From contig DXZL01000040.1 in assembly GCA_019419725.1 (NCBI GenBank), positions 1 through 11,616 of the forward strand: a DNA stretch of 11,616 nt, read 5' to 3'. Position numbers and translations under genes: made by a program. The notes below the pieces were generated by a model. The model saw only the letters and a program-made list of their open reading frames with translations, was not told the DNA's origin and made no database searches. How positions within the stretch are numbered: position 1 is the first letter of the stretch; each line of letters opens with the position of its first letter. Source of the stretch: Veillonella sp. (GTDB taxonomy: Bacteria > Bacillota > Negativicutes > Veillonellales > Veillonellaceae). This document shows positions 6,033-11,616 of the stretch, piece by piece.

Positions 6033-7106
6033 ATGTATCTTTATAAAACTATACCTATAAAAAATGTGTTTTATATGCTCTCATATATTAGTAATTTGAG
6101 GTTTGATGCTACAATTCAAGGTGACTTTACTAAATCTGACAAGACCTTATTTGAACTTTATATTGATTTATTTTGTAATGAATTGAAACAATTAGTACAA
6201 TCAGGATTATACAAAGATTATATTAATTATGATGATGTGATATATACTGTTCGTGGCCATATTGAGATGAGTGAAACCGCACGATTGAAAAGTCGAGGAA
6301 GCAATGCAGTTGCTTGTAATTTTGACGAGTTTATTACTGATTCTTCATTTAATTCTATCGTCAAATCGGTTATTGAGCTGTTGCTTTTTAGAAGTGGTAA
6401 GTTAGTCACACTAAACCAGAAGAAAAAGCTACATCTTTGGGGATGCTATTTTGGAGATATTTCGTCTTTATCGTTACAAGCAGTAGATTGGAGTAGCATA
6501 GTTTATAATCGACAAAATATTAGATATCGAATGATATTATTTTTGTGTCAATTAATTGTAGAGTGTCTATTATTTAGCATAGATAAAGATGAGTTTGATT
6601 TGCCTTTTATTAATCAGGTTCTTTTATATAATATTTTTGAAAAGTTTGTATATCAATATAGTAAAGCATATTGTAAAAGTACATATAATAATGTCTATAT
6701 CTCACACGAACCGATGAATTGGTGCTCTGAAAATTTAGGTCCTTTAATGCCTAGAATGCAACCAGATATTTTAATATATAGTGATGATAAAGCATTGATT
6801 ATAGATACAAAGTTTTATGAGCAAATATTAGTTTCTCGAAATAGTACTAGTAAAAAAACCTATAGATCTAGTCATTTGTATCAGATTTTTACTTATATTA
6901 TGCACTATAGTTATAATAATCCTCACCTAGATACTAGTGGGCTGCTATTGTATGCAGGAACAGAAATGGAGTTGCAATCAGAATATAGGCTGCAAACTCA
7001 TAAAGTTTGTAATAAAAGTCTTGATGTAGAAATCTTAGATCTTTCTGTAGATATACCTAAGATTAAAGAGCAGTTAAATCTAATGATACAGCGTTATTTC
7101 TCGTAA
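6033..7106 (+). CDS. mcrC: McrC-type nuclease subunit of the type IV restriction system
   Basis: A 357-aa partner of the McrB-like GTPase, lying 7 nt after it with only a weak SD (AGGTG), which points to translational coupling. The N-terminus IPIKNVFYMLSYI is typical of the McrC clade. The middle contains a helical region and LLYNIFEKFVYQY (198-210). The catalytic PD-(D/E)xK core is visible as PDILIYS (244-250) and IIDTK (256-260), with D245, D258 and K260 as the expected metal-binding and catalytic residues. A conserved Q (284, in HLYQIFTYI) sits in the following helix. The nuclease therefore looks intact. In the family, McrC docks on the McrB ring, stimulates GTP hydrolysis and cuts DNA between modified sites. 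No clear terminator follows; the hairpin at 7154 may serve. Confidence 0.92.
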   Translation: MYLYKTIPIKNVFYMLSYISNLRFDATIQGDFTKSDKTLFELYIDLFCNELKQLVQSGLYKDYINYDDVIYTVRGHIEMSETARLKSRGSNAVACNFDEFITDSSFNSIVKSVIELLLFRSGKLVTLNQKKKLHLWGCYFGDISSLSLQAVDWSSIVYNRQNIRYRMILFLCQLIVECLLFSIDKDEFDLPFINQVLLYNIFEKFVYQYSKAYCKSTYNNVYISHEPMNWCSENLGPLMPRMQPDILIYSDDKALIIDTKFYEQILVSRNSTSKKTYRSSHLYQIFTYIMHYSYNNPHLDTSGLLLYAGTEMELQSEYRLQTHKVCNKSLDVEILDLSVDIPKIKEQLNLMIQRYFS

Positions 7107-7153
7107 TAAAAAGTTTTTGTATCCTTTTATTGTTTAAAATCGGAGATATATAT

Positions 7154-7208
7154 AATAGGCACAGTCTTATTTGCATAGTATACTTATGCTTATAAGGTTG
7201 TGCTTATT
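7154..7208 (+). promoter_or_regulatory. 55-nt hairpin leader, copy 2
   Basis: Arms 7154-7178 and 7184-7208, loop 7179-7183, two adjacent U-U mismatches. Compared with copy 1, the left arm changes at four paired positions (7163, 7164, 7165, 7169) and each change keeps pairing through A-U/G-U or C-G/U-G exchange. It ends 40 nt before the ATG at 7249. A possible TATAAT lies at the upstream edge (7151-7156), with a poorly spaced TTGTTT at -35. It may also terminate mcrBC transcripts. Confidence 0.75.
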
Positions 7209-7248
7209 TATGTTGTAAGTGTGAGAGAAGAAGAGAAGAGAGAGTTTT

Positions 7249-8469
7249 ATGTTACGTAAAAGTATAATCGTGATGGCATTAACGGTTGCTTTCACTATGA
7301 ATGTAAGCGCTGTACAGATTGAAGTGCCAGCTGGACAGCCACCTATGCCAGGTGCGGATGCGAATATTCCTGCCAATGCGTATGAAAATTATCGGGCCGG
7401 TAGCTTGAGTAATGTAGGAACTAGTGATGTTATAAAGTTAGAATCTAAATCTGAAAAGAATAGGGAAATGTTTATAACCGACTGGGGACTAACACGAGAT
7501 GAAGCTAATGAGATAGCAAGTGGTTCTAAAAAGGTGATAGATTTAATCGCTAATGAGTCTGCAGTTGTGTTGTTGCATGATGATCGTACTAACATCCGAG
7601 CATCTGTCCCTGGACTACTATTAGCAAGTAAATATTACCCCAAACGCAGTGATGGTGAGCGTTTATCTATTGTAAGAGAACATTCTGTGTTTTTTGCCAT
7701 CGGTACGAAACAGAATTATGATGATGCATTAGGCAAACTAAAAACGGACCGAAAAGGGGAGTTTATATATCCCGGTATCCCGCATGGTAAATGGGCTATT
7801 GAAACAGAGTCTTTTGGCGAAAATACGCCTGCTATGGTTGCCGTAGTTGGTTTAGATAATCAACCAAATCAAGAATATATGATAGGGCTTAGCTACAAAA
7901 ATCAGCCTGTTACCGACAAGCTTGAGCGTGTTATGAGTAATTATGTAATTCCGTCGATTCACTCTTTAGATGATATGGATCAGTATAGTGAAAGTATCAA
8001 CTGGGATAATCTCCTGTATCGCATTCCTAAAGGACTTAAACTAACAGCACAGAAGTCATTAAAGGACTCTGCCGAAATAAGGGACTATCGTGGATTAGGT
8101 ATGCGACTTGTTGTGGCCAAGAAATCTGTAAAGGTAGATGATAAATATATTTACTCCTTTATTAACGAAATTTCGGAGGTAAAGCCAGAAAGTCAAATTA
8201 TAGGTGATGCACCTATTCAGGCAGCATCTGTTTGGAATAATGGCGTGCCTAGTCTTTTAGTAGATAACTATCAACCGGGTAAAAAATCTTTAATGCATCG
8301 ATTCTTACGGGATGACAAGAATATATATATTATGAGTTTAGTTTATACTGACGGAGCAGTGCCATATTCTCATATTCAGCTGCGTAATACAGTAGAATAT
8401 TCTGACTTTGCAAATATTGAAACATTGAGAAATAAGGTAATCCGCATTCAAAGTCAAGAAAAAATGTAA
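7249..8469 (+). CDS. Large secreted protein, paralogue 2 (406 aa, unknown function)
   Basis: Paralogue of the gene at 644. It has the same leader hairpin, the same GAGAG-type SD and a nearly identical first 49 residues: a signal peptide (1-21, cleavage after VSA), then the proline-rich VQIEVPAGQ...YENYR segment with a single substitution. Many codons differ synonymously in that segment, so selection on the protein rather than recent copying keeps it constant. After residue 50 the sequence diverges strongly and returns to recognisable similarity only in blocks: SNYVIPS near 231, LLYRIPK near 250, WNNG near 329 and LRNTVEY near the end. There is no transmembrane segment after the signal peptide. 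It heads a two-gene operon with the membrane protein at 8516. The family is not recognised and no function is assigned. Confidence 0.85.
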   Translation: MLRKSIIVMALTVAFTMNVSAVQIEVPAGQPPMPGADANIPANAYENYRAGSLSNVGTSDVIKLESKSEKNREMFITDWGLTRDEANEIASGSKKVIDLIANESAVVLLHDDRTNIRASVPGLLLASKYYPKRSDGERLSIVREHSVFFAIGTKQNYDDALGKLKTDRKGEFIYPGIPHGKWAIETESFGENTPAMVAVVGLDNQPNQEYMIGLSYKNQPVTDKLERVMSNYVIPSIHSLDDMDQYSESINWDNLLYRIPKGLKLTAQKSLKDSAEIRDYRGLGMRLVVAKKSVKVDDKYIYSFINEISEVKPESQIIGDAPIQAASVWNNGVPSLLVDNYQPGKKSLMHRFLRDDKNIYIMSLVYTDGAVPYSHIQLRNTVEYSDFANIETLRNKVIRIQSQEKM

Positions 8470-8515
8470 TATAGTTGTGTGTATTTAGTTTGTATATTTT
8501 GATAGGGGTGAACTA

Positions 8516-8917
8516 ATGAGTAAACTCAAATATATCAAAACTATATTAGTACTTTTGCTTAAGGCGTATCTTGTCTATCTATGGATTAACTTTGTAGAGA
8601 CCTTTACTCAGCTACTCTATAATATCTATGTATTAAAAGTATATTCACTGGAGCATTTCGACCTATTTCTATTCTTTCTCTTTGGTAATATATGTTGTAT
8701 TCTGTGGCTTGTTTTATGGTGTAAGCGATTACCGCCAGCTTTTAACAAACCAAAAATATATTATAAAATTAAAGACTGGATACGATCCAAGAAACAAGAA
8801 GCACCTATCTATAAAGTCCTATTTGGCAGTTTACTGCTTTTGTTAAAGCTATGTCTTGTAGTGTATATCTTAATCGCTATCTCTACTGTTTTAAGCATTC
8901 CACTGATAGATTATTAG
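8516..8917 (+). CDS. Multi-pass membrane protein, paralogue of the gene at 3093
   Basis: A 133-aa membrane protein with hydrophobic segments near residues 8-33, 47-68 and 99-130. The ATG follows a clear SD (AGGGGTG). It aligns with the product of the gene at 3093 through L-L-L-K, LLY-x-x-YVL-x-x-Y, FGNI, LWCK and PAF-x-x-P-K-x-YY-x-x-KD. The basic WCKRLPPAF-to-WIRSKK loop between helices 2 and 3 is the best conserved part and probably cytoplasmic. It ends about 25 residues earlier than its paralogue. It lies 46 nt after the large secreted protein and just before a terminator, so the two genes form a minimal version of the larger operon. Role unknown; a membrane partner of the secreted proteins is a reasonable guess. 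Confidence 0.82.
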   Translation: MSKLKYIKTILVLLLKAYLVYLWINFVETFTQLLYNIYVLKVYSLEHFDLFLFFLFGNICCILWLVLWCKRLPPAFNKPKIYYKIKDWIRSKKQEAPIYKVLFGSLLLLLKLCLVVYILIAISTVLSIPLIDY

Positions 8918-8942
8918 TATTCTATCAAACGTTAAATTAACT

Positions 8943-8986
8943 AAAAAGCTGAGCTACTGCGTTGGTTAAGTAGCTCAGCTTTTATT
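8943..8986. terminator. Terminator after the second secreted-protein operon
   Basis: The arms AAAAGCTGAGCTAC and GTAGCTCAGCTTTT (8944-8957 / 8970-8983) pair perfectly around a 12-nt loop, followed by T-rich sequence. It is similar in sequence to the terminator at 4211, so it was probably duplicated with the operon. Confidence 0.92.
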
Positions 8987-9020
8987 AGTTTATTCGTATA
9001 TTCATATAATGTAATGCTTA

Positions 9021-9049
9021 TTGTATCGTATATTAGTTCGTTCTATAAT
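9021..9049 (+). promoter_or_regulatory. Promoter of the holin-like toxin gene
   Basis: TTGTAT (9021-9026), a 17-nt spacer and TATAAT (9044-9049) form a near-consensus sigma-A promoter. Transcription should start near 9056, giving a 5' UTR of about 55 nt that contains the SD-blocking hairpin. Confidence 0.82.
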
Positions 9050-9077
9050 AGACTTAGGATAGTTGGACGAGGTTGGG

Positions 9078-9101
9078 CCTCTCTTCGTTTTTGAAGGGAG
9101 G
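9078..9101 (+). promoter_or_regulatory. 5'-UTR hairpin that sequesters the toxin SD
   Basis: 9078-9086 (CCTCTCTTC) pairs with 9093-9101 (GAAGGGAGG): nine pairs, one of them G-U, with a 6-nt loop. The right arm is the toxin SD, so translation is blocked while the hairpin holds. GAGG at 9069-9072 can instead pair with CCTC at 9078-9081, which would free the SD and offers a possible switch. SD masking is a known feature of type I toxin mRNAs; the switch is inference. Confidence 0.72.
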
Positions 9102-9110
9102 GATAAGTCT

Positions 9111-9212
9111 ATGAGTGATTATGAAATAATCATGCTCCTCTTACAAGTCTTGGCTATTGTCATTGCTTTTGGAGCCTTAGTAGCCCTTATTTGCCTTACA
9201 AAAAGCAAATAG
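9111..9212 (+). CDS. Holin-like type I toxin (TxpA-like family), 33 aa
   Basis: A very short membrane peptide with a strong SD (GGGAGGG), its own promoter and its own terminator. It begins MSDYEIIM, matching the M-S-x-Y-E-x-x-M start of TxpA and the putative holin-like toxins of Firmicutes. A single hydrophobic helix follows (residues 6-29), then the basic tail TKSK. Such peptides insert in the cytoplasmic membrane and halt growth or lyse the cell when overproduced. The antisense RNA promoter converges from the 3' side, and the antisense RNA covers the last few codons and the 3' UTR, the architecture of txpA/ratA-type type I systems. The SD is buried in a 5' hairpin. The family match is by the N-terminal motif, size and locus layout. 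Confidence 0.83.
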   Translation: MSDYEIIMLLLQVLAIVIAFGALVALICLTKSK

Positions 9213-9310
9213 CCCTCCGTTGCCTAGTGTGACTAGATAACTGAAAGGCCATTTCCTAATCTTTTTTCAATTTCGAGATGCGCCTGACGTAACTACTCGT
9301 CTGACTATCT
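9198..9310 (-). ncRNA. Antisense RNA antitoxin of the holin-like toxin
   Basis: A predicted RNA of about 113 nt, from a TTGACG-N17-TATAAT promoter to the hairpin and T-run overlapping the toxin stop codon. It is fully complementary to the toxin mRNA 3' UTR and its last 4-5 codons. A small 5' stem-loop (GACG/CGTC around an 8-nt loop) is shared with the orphan copy at 319-435 and may be the initial contact site. In related systems the duplex is cut by RNase III. Existence is inferred from promoter, terminator and layout. Confidence 0.78.
9201..9260. terminator. Bidirectional terminator shared by toxin mRNA and antitoxin RNA
   Basis: 9207-9214 pairs with 9247-9254, with a small CTAG/CTAG stem inside. 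Minus-strand RNA has a U-G pair where plus-strand RNA has A-C. T-rich tracts lie on both sides (GCTTTTT on the minus strand; a T-run around 9261-9267 on the plus strand), so both RNAs can end here and overlap in this region. Confidence 0.65.
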
Positions 9311-9316
9311 ACTTAT

Positions 9317-9345
9317 ATTATAGGGGTAAAGATATATATCGTCAA
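9317..9345 (-). promoter_or_regulatory. Sigma-A promoter of the antitoxin RNA
   Basis: On the minus strand there is TTGACG (9345-9340), a 17-nt spacer, then TATAAT (9322-9317). It looks stronger than the toxin promoter, as expected for an unstable antitoxin RNA that must be in excess. Confidence 0.87.
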
Positions 9346-9420
9346 ATTAAGATAAACATTATAAGTACTAATAGCGCTAATCCCTTTATATTCTAAAATA
9401 TAAACTTATAAATAATACGT

Positions 9421-9475
9421 AATATGCATAGTCTTATTTGCATAGTATACTTATGCTAATAAGGTTGTGCTTATT
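9421..9475 (+). promoter_or_regulatory. 55-nt hairpin leader, copy 3
   Basis: Arms 9421-9445 and 9451-9475, loop 9446-9450. There are two U-U mismatches (9425/9471, 9439/9457) and wobble pairs at 9429/9467, 9431/9465, 9432/9464 and 9445/9451. The right arm is nearly identical to that of the other copies; the left arm differs but still pairs. It ends 34 nt before the ATG at 9510, in front of a gene of a different protein family from copies 1 and 2. Confidence 0.75.
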
Positions 9476-9509
9476 TATGTTGTAAAAGTTTAGAAAGATG
9501 AGAGGATAT

Positions 9510-10091
9510 ATGTTACATCGATTTTTAATAACTCTAGGGCTTATGCTTGCTTTCACCATCCCAGCTCAAGCAATCACGATTGAGAAGCTCACGTCTCAGC
9601 CGCAGTTTAAGCAGGTATCTCAGTTTGTATCGGATATTCCTAATATAGACGAGCGTGGCGCGTCCTATATTGACGTGAATACGGTGAAAGTAATCGGGTT
9701 TGAGCCGCCTATTTATACGATTAAGGCGACTGTATATAAAGCATATCAGTGGAATGATGAGAAAGTGATTACCGTTAAGGACATGACTTTCACCTATGAT
9801 ATTAGCAATTCAGCAGCTAGCAAGGCCTATCGGGCGCAACAGCAAGGGACAACGGCGATTAATACTGATGCGAATATGAATAACGATATGTGGTCTAATC
9901 CAGGTATTATGCGCGATGAAGAGGAAATCAGTCGCTTTGGTTTTGACGGAACGCCTTGGCCTATCCATCGAGGTGCCTTTCTGCGCAGACCCGTTGTGAA
10001 AGATTCTCTAAATAAAGAGTTTTACGATATCGCTGATGCAGTGTATTATGAAGTATATAAGGAACATTTTGATGAGGTTATTGTTAATTAA
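9510..10091 (+). CDS. Small secreted protein of the 190-aa family, member 3
   Basis: The start is the ATG at 9510, not the in-frame ATG at 9498. The SD-like GAGAGGA lies between the two, and the 9510 start lines up the signal peptide exactly with the paralogue at 1936. The 193-aa product has a signal peptide (1-21, cleavage after AQA). The mature protein begins ITIEKL, followed by PQFK, an ERGASYIDVNT segment, PPIYTIKATVY, and a C-terminal FDG...FYDIADAVYYE...HFDE block shared with that paralogue. Unlike its relatives it is not behind a large secreted protein. It heads its own transcript with a hairpin leader. The flavin reductase gene follows 21 nt later. Function unknown. Confidence 0.86.
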   Translation: MLHRFLITLGLMLAFTIPAQAITIEKLTSQPQFKQVSQFVSDIPNIDERGASYIDVNTVKVIGFEPPIYTIKATVYKAYQWNDEKVITVKDMTFTYDISNSAASKAYRAQQQGTTAINTDANMNNDMWSNPGIMRDEEEISRFGFDGTPWPIHRGAFLRRPVVKDSLNKEFYDIADAVYYEVYKEHFDEVIVN

Positions 10092-10112
10092 ATTCTATGT
10101 TCGGAGGTTATT

Positions 10113-10649
10113 ATGAAAGCATTTGAAACAAAAGATTATAAGGCGTTTACCATGTTTGAGGAACGTTGGGCTCTTGTTACAGCGGGTACGCTTGATGATT
10201 TTAATACGTGTACAGTTAGTTGGGGCAGTATGGGTAACATGTGGGGCATGCTTGGCAATGATATATCTACCGTGACTGTGTACATTCATCCAGCTCGCTA
10301 TACTCAAGAATTCATGGCGAAATACGATACTTTTACAGTTAGCTTATTCCCTAACAGCCAGCGTAAGGCTCTTGGCTATTTAGGCTCTCATTCTGGTCGC
10401 GATGAAGATAAGGTTGCCAATTCTGGTTTAACACCAGTGGCAGTCGGTGATGGAGTGACCTTCAAAGAAGCAGATTTAACATTTGTATGTAAAAAGTTAT
10501 ATGAACACCAATTCGATGAAGCTCATTTGGCAGATAAAATAAAGGAATATTATGCAGCAAACCCTACTGCCTATACTCAAATTGGTCATGATCGTTGGGA
10601 ACCACATTATATGTACATCGGCGAAGTACTTGAGGCTATAGAGGGCTAG
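10113..10649 (+). CDS. Flavin reductase family protein (FMN-binding split barrel)
   Basis: A 178-aa cytoplasmic protein with a strong SD (CGGAGG). It shows the features of the flavin reductase-like split-barrel family: WALVTAG followed by FNTCTVSWGSMG near residues 20-50, the strand TVTVYIHPARYTQEFM, FTVSLFP near 70-80, and GSHSGRDEDKVANSGLTP near 92-110, which in this family contacts the flavin. It ends with a strand-rich HYMYIGEVLEAIE segment. Family members bind FMN or FAD and use NAD(P)H, either as free reductases or as flavoproteins of unknown substrate. Nothing points to a specific partner. It lies 21 nt after the secreted protein and before a terminator, so it is probably co-transcribed, although the functional link is unclear. 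Confidence 0.9.
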   Translation: MKAFETKDYKAFTMFEERWALVTAGTLDDFNTCTVSWGSMGNMWGMLGNDISTVTVYIHPARYTQEFMAKYDTFTVSLFPNSQRKALGYLGSHSGRDEDKVANSGLTPVAVGDGVTFKEADLTFVCKKLYEHQFDEAHLADKIKEYYAANPTAYTQIGHDRWEPHYMYIGEVLEAIEG

Positions 10650-10756
10650 TTTGTTCACGTAACAAATGAGGATGTGCATTCAATTTTCAATTCTTTGGAG
10701 TACTGTGAATGCTGTATCTGAGATAAATATATACTTATAAAGAAATAATGAGATAT

Positions 10757-10800
10757 AAAAACAGCCAGTATTGCGATTTGCAGTACTGGCTGTTTGGTTT
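10757..10800. terminator. Bidirectional terminator between convergent genes
   Basis: AAACAGCCAGTA (10759-10770) and TACTGGCTGTTT (10784-10795) form a perfect 12-bp stem with a 13-nt loop. A T-rich stretch follows on the plus strand and TTTTATAT on the minus strand, so it can end both the flavin reductase transcript and the convergent transcript from 11616. The rest of 10650-10853 contains nothing else I can support. Confidence 0.92.
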
Positions 10801-10853
10801 ATACGGCTGATACTATTAGGTTGATTTTGAACGATGTTTTAATGGGCAGGGCA

Positions 10854-11616
10854 CTACTTTGTTTCTGGGAATAGAACATGCTCTTTCAGTTTAAAGCTAG
10901 GATTATTGGTAGAGTCAAAAAACTCAATCATATTCCGTAATTTTTGAACTTCCTCAGCATGTAAAAAACTTGGATAAATGATGGTATAGATAAAACTATA
11001 GGTTCCATCATAGGAGTAAAAGGTTAGGATGTGATCATCTTTATGGGGTTTATAGATGTGTATGGATAGTCCAGGAATATTATTATTCCATATAACGGCA
11101 TAATTAATATAATCCGATGTTGGGTAGGAATAGTAAATATCCCAGGACGTATTTAACTCCGTTTTAAAATCGTAATGACCATTTACAACAAGTTCATGCG
11201 CATATGGGTTCTTAGGAACATTGTCAGTAGAAACAAAGAATATTATGTTCCCTTTTTTGTAGTGTCTAATATCTTGGTGGTCGGAGCCCTTACTTTGACC
11301 TTCGTATATGGCGTCTTTTGGTACGCGGTATTGTATACCATTTAAGTTTTCTATGCGTGAATATTGATTTAATTCATTTAGGTTTTGCACAGAAGGAAGC
11401 ACATAATTAGCCAATAATTTATCTGTAGGAACTTTGTTCAGAACGGGGTTGTTATCATAATAGACAAACCCTGCATGATATAAGGGATGACGCATGTTAT
11501 AGCCCTTAAATTTAAAATTGATTGTGTCGATGGTAAGAGTTGTTTTTTTACCGTTTTCAAGGTGTGGCATCTTCATGCTATCCCAAGTGCTGTAGGTAAC
11601 AGTAGGATATGAAAAT
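10854..11616 (-). CDS. Large secreted protein, paralogue 3 (C-terminal part)
   Basis: The reading frame is open to the window edge, so the gene's start lies outside; the ATG at 11576 is internal. About 253 codons are visible. They align with the C-terminal half of the products of the genes at 644 and 7249: an LANYVLPS block, QYRVPK, a short HYKKGN segment, AVIWNNNIPG, a YKP segment, and LRNMIEF near the end. By comparison the missing part should hold about 170 residues with a signal peptide. It faces the flavin reductase gene across a shared terminator and is not in the same operon as the other copies. Whether it also has the hairpin leader and the constant N-terminus cannot be seen. Function unknown. 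Confidence 0.82.
   Translation of the reverse strand, partial: FSYPTVTYSTWDSMKMPHLENGKKTTLTIDTINFKFKGYNMRHPLYHAGFVYYDNNPVLNKVPTDKLLANYVLPSVQNLNELNQYSRIENLNGIQYRVPKDAIYEGQSKGSDHQDIRHYKKGNIIFFVSTDNVPKNPYAHELVVNGHYDFKTELNTSWDIYYSYPTSDYINYAVIWNNNIPGLSIHIYKPHKDDHILTFYSYDGTYSFIYTIIYPSFLHAEEVQKLRNMIEFFDSTNNPSFKLKEHVLFPETK

Larger units (their letters stand above)
9201..9475. repeat. Duplicated TA-tail plus hairpin-leader segment, copy 2
   Basis: Counterpart of 322-607. The best conserved parts are the sRNA 5' end with its promoter (about 9268-9345) and the hairpin leader (9421-9475). The AT-rich stretch 9346-9420 between them is gene-free and diverged; I see no definite promoter in it, although transcription of the gene at 9510 should start there or within the hairpin. 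Confidence 0.75.

Noticed and set aside
7107..7153. Terminator directly after mcrC (AT-only pairing of AATAAAA with TTTTATT)
   Set aside because: The stem is weak and purely A-T, with no convincing T-run. Not reported as a terminator.
9498..9509. Upstream ATG for the third 190-aa-family gene
   Set aside because: The SD-like sequence lies between this ATG and the one at 9510, and the paralogue at 1936 aligns with the later start.
10650..10712. Small hairpins after the flavin reductase gene (TTTGTT/AACAAA and GCATTCA/TGAATGC)
   Set aside because: The stems are six to seven pairs, with no T-run and, for the second, a long loop. The perfect 12-bp terminator at 10759-10795 explains termination better.
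1..11616. CRISPR array, tRNA/rRNA genes, insertion sequences, phage attachment sites
   Set aside because: I found no regularly spaced direct repeats, no cloverleaf or rRNA-like sequence, no transposase or integrase, and no terminal inverted repeats around the mcrBC module.

Overview
The window looks like chromosomal DNA of a low-GC, diderm Firmicute of the Veillonella type (class Negativicutes). This is inferred from the AT-rich composition, the clear sigma-A promoters and Shine-Dalgarno (SD) sites, and the many small secreted proteins of no recognised family. No marker gene settles the genus.

Layout. Positions 1-122 hold the start of a sodium:solute symporter gene on the minus strand. Positions 123-552 are gene-free, but they carry a solitary antisense-RNA gene that resembles the antitoxin of a type I toxin-antitoxin (TA) system. 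Positions 553-4256 are one operon: a 55-nt hairpin leader, a 418-aa secreted protein, two related secreted proteins of about 190 aa, a multi-pass membrane protein, a protein with two BamE/SmpA-like repeats, and a terminator. Positions 4343-7106 are a defence module: a small XRE-type regulator, a McrB-type AAA+ GTPase with an N-terminal EVE/PUA-like domain, and a McrC-type nuclease. Positions 7154-8986 are a second, shorter copy of the secreted-protein operon: the same hairpin leader, a 406-aa paralogue, a paralogue of the membrane protein, and a similar terminator. Positions 9021-9345 hold an intact type I TA locus: a 33-aa holin-like/TxpA-like toxin, a 5' hairpin that buries its SD, and a convergent antisense RNA. 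Positions 9421-10795 hold a third hairpin leader, a third 190-aa-family secreted protein, a flavin-reductase-family gene, and a bidirectional terminator. Positions 10854-11616 are the C-terminal part of a third large secreted paralogue on the minus strand, cut by the window edge.

How it fits together. The window seems built from repeated units: an accessory slot, a hairpin leader, a secreted-protein operon and a terminator. The slot holds a TA relic in unit 1, McrBC in unit 2 and a complete TA in unit 3. The hairpin leader is the most unusual element. Three copies sit 34-40 nt upstream of the start codons of two unrelated secreted families. Most differences within or between copies are G-U wobbles or pairing-neutral changes on the plus strand, which points to a structured 5'-UTR RNA that may coordinate a surface or secreted protein regulon. 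The function of the secreted proteins cannot be read from the sequence.
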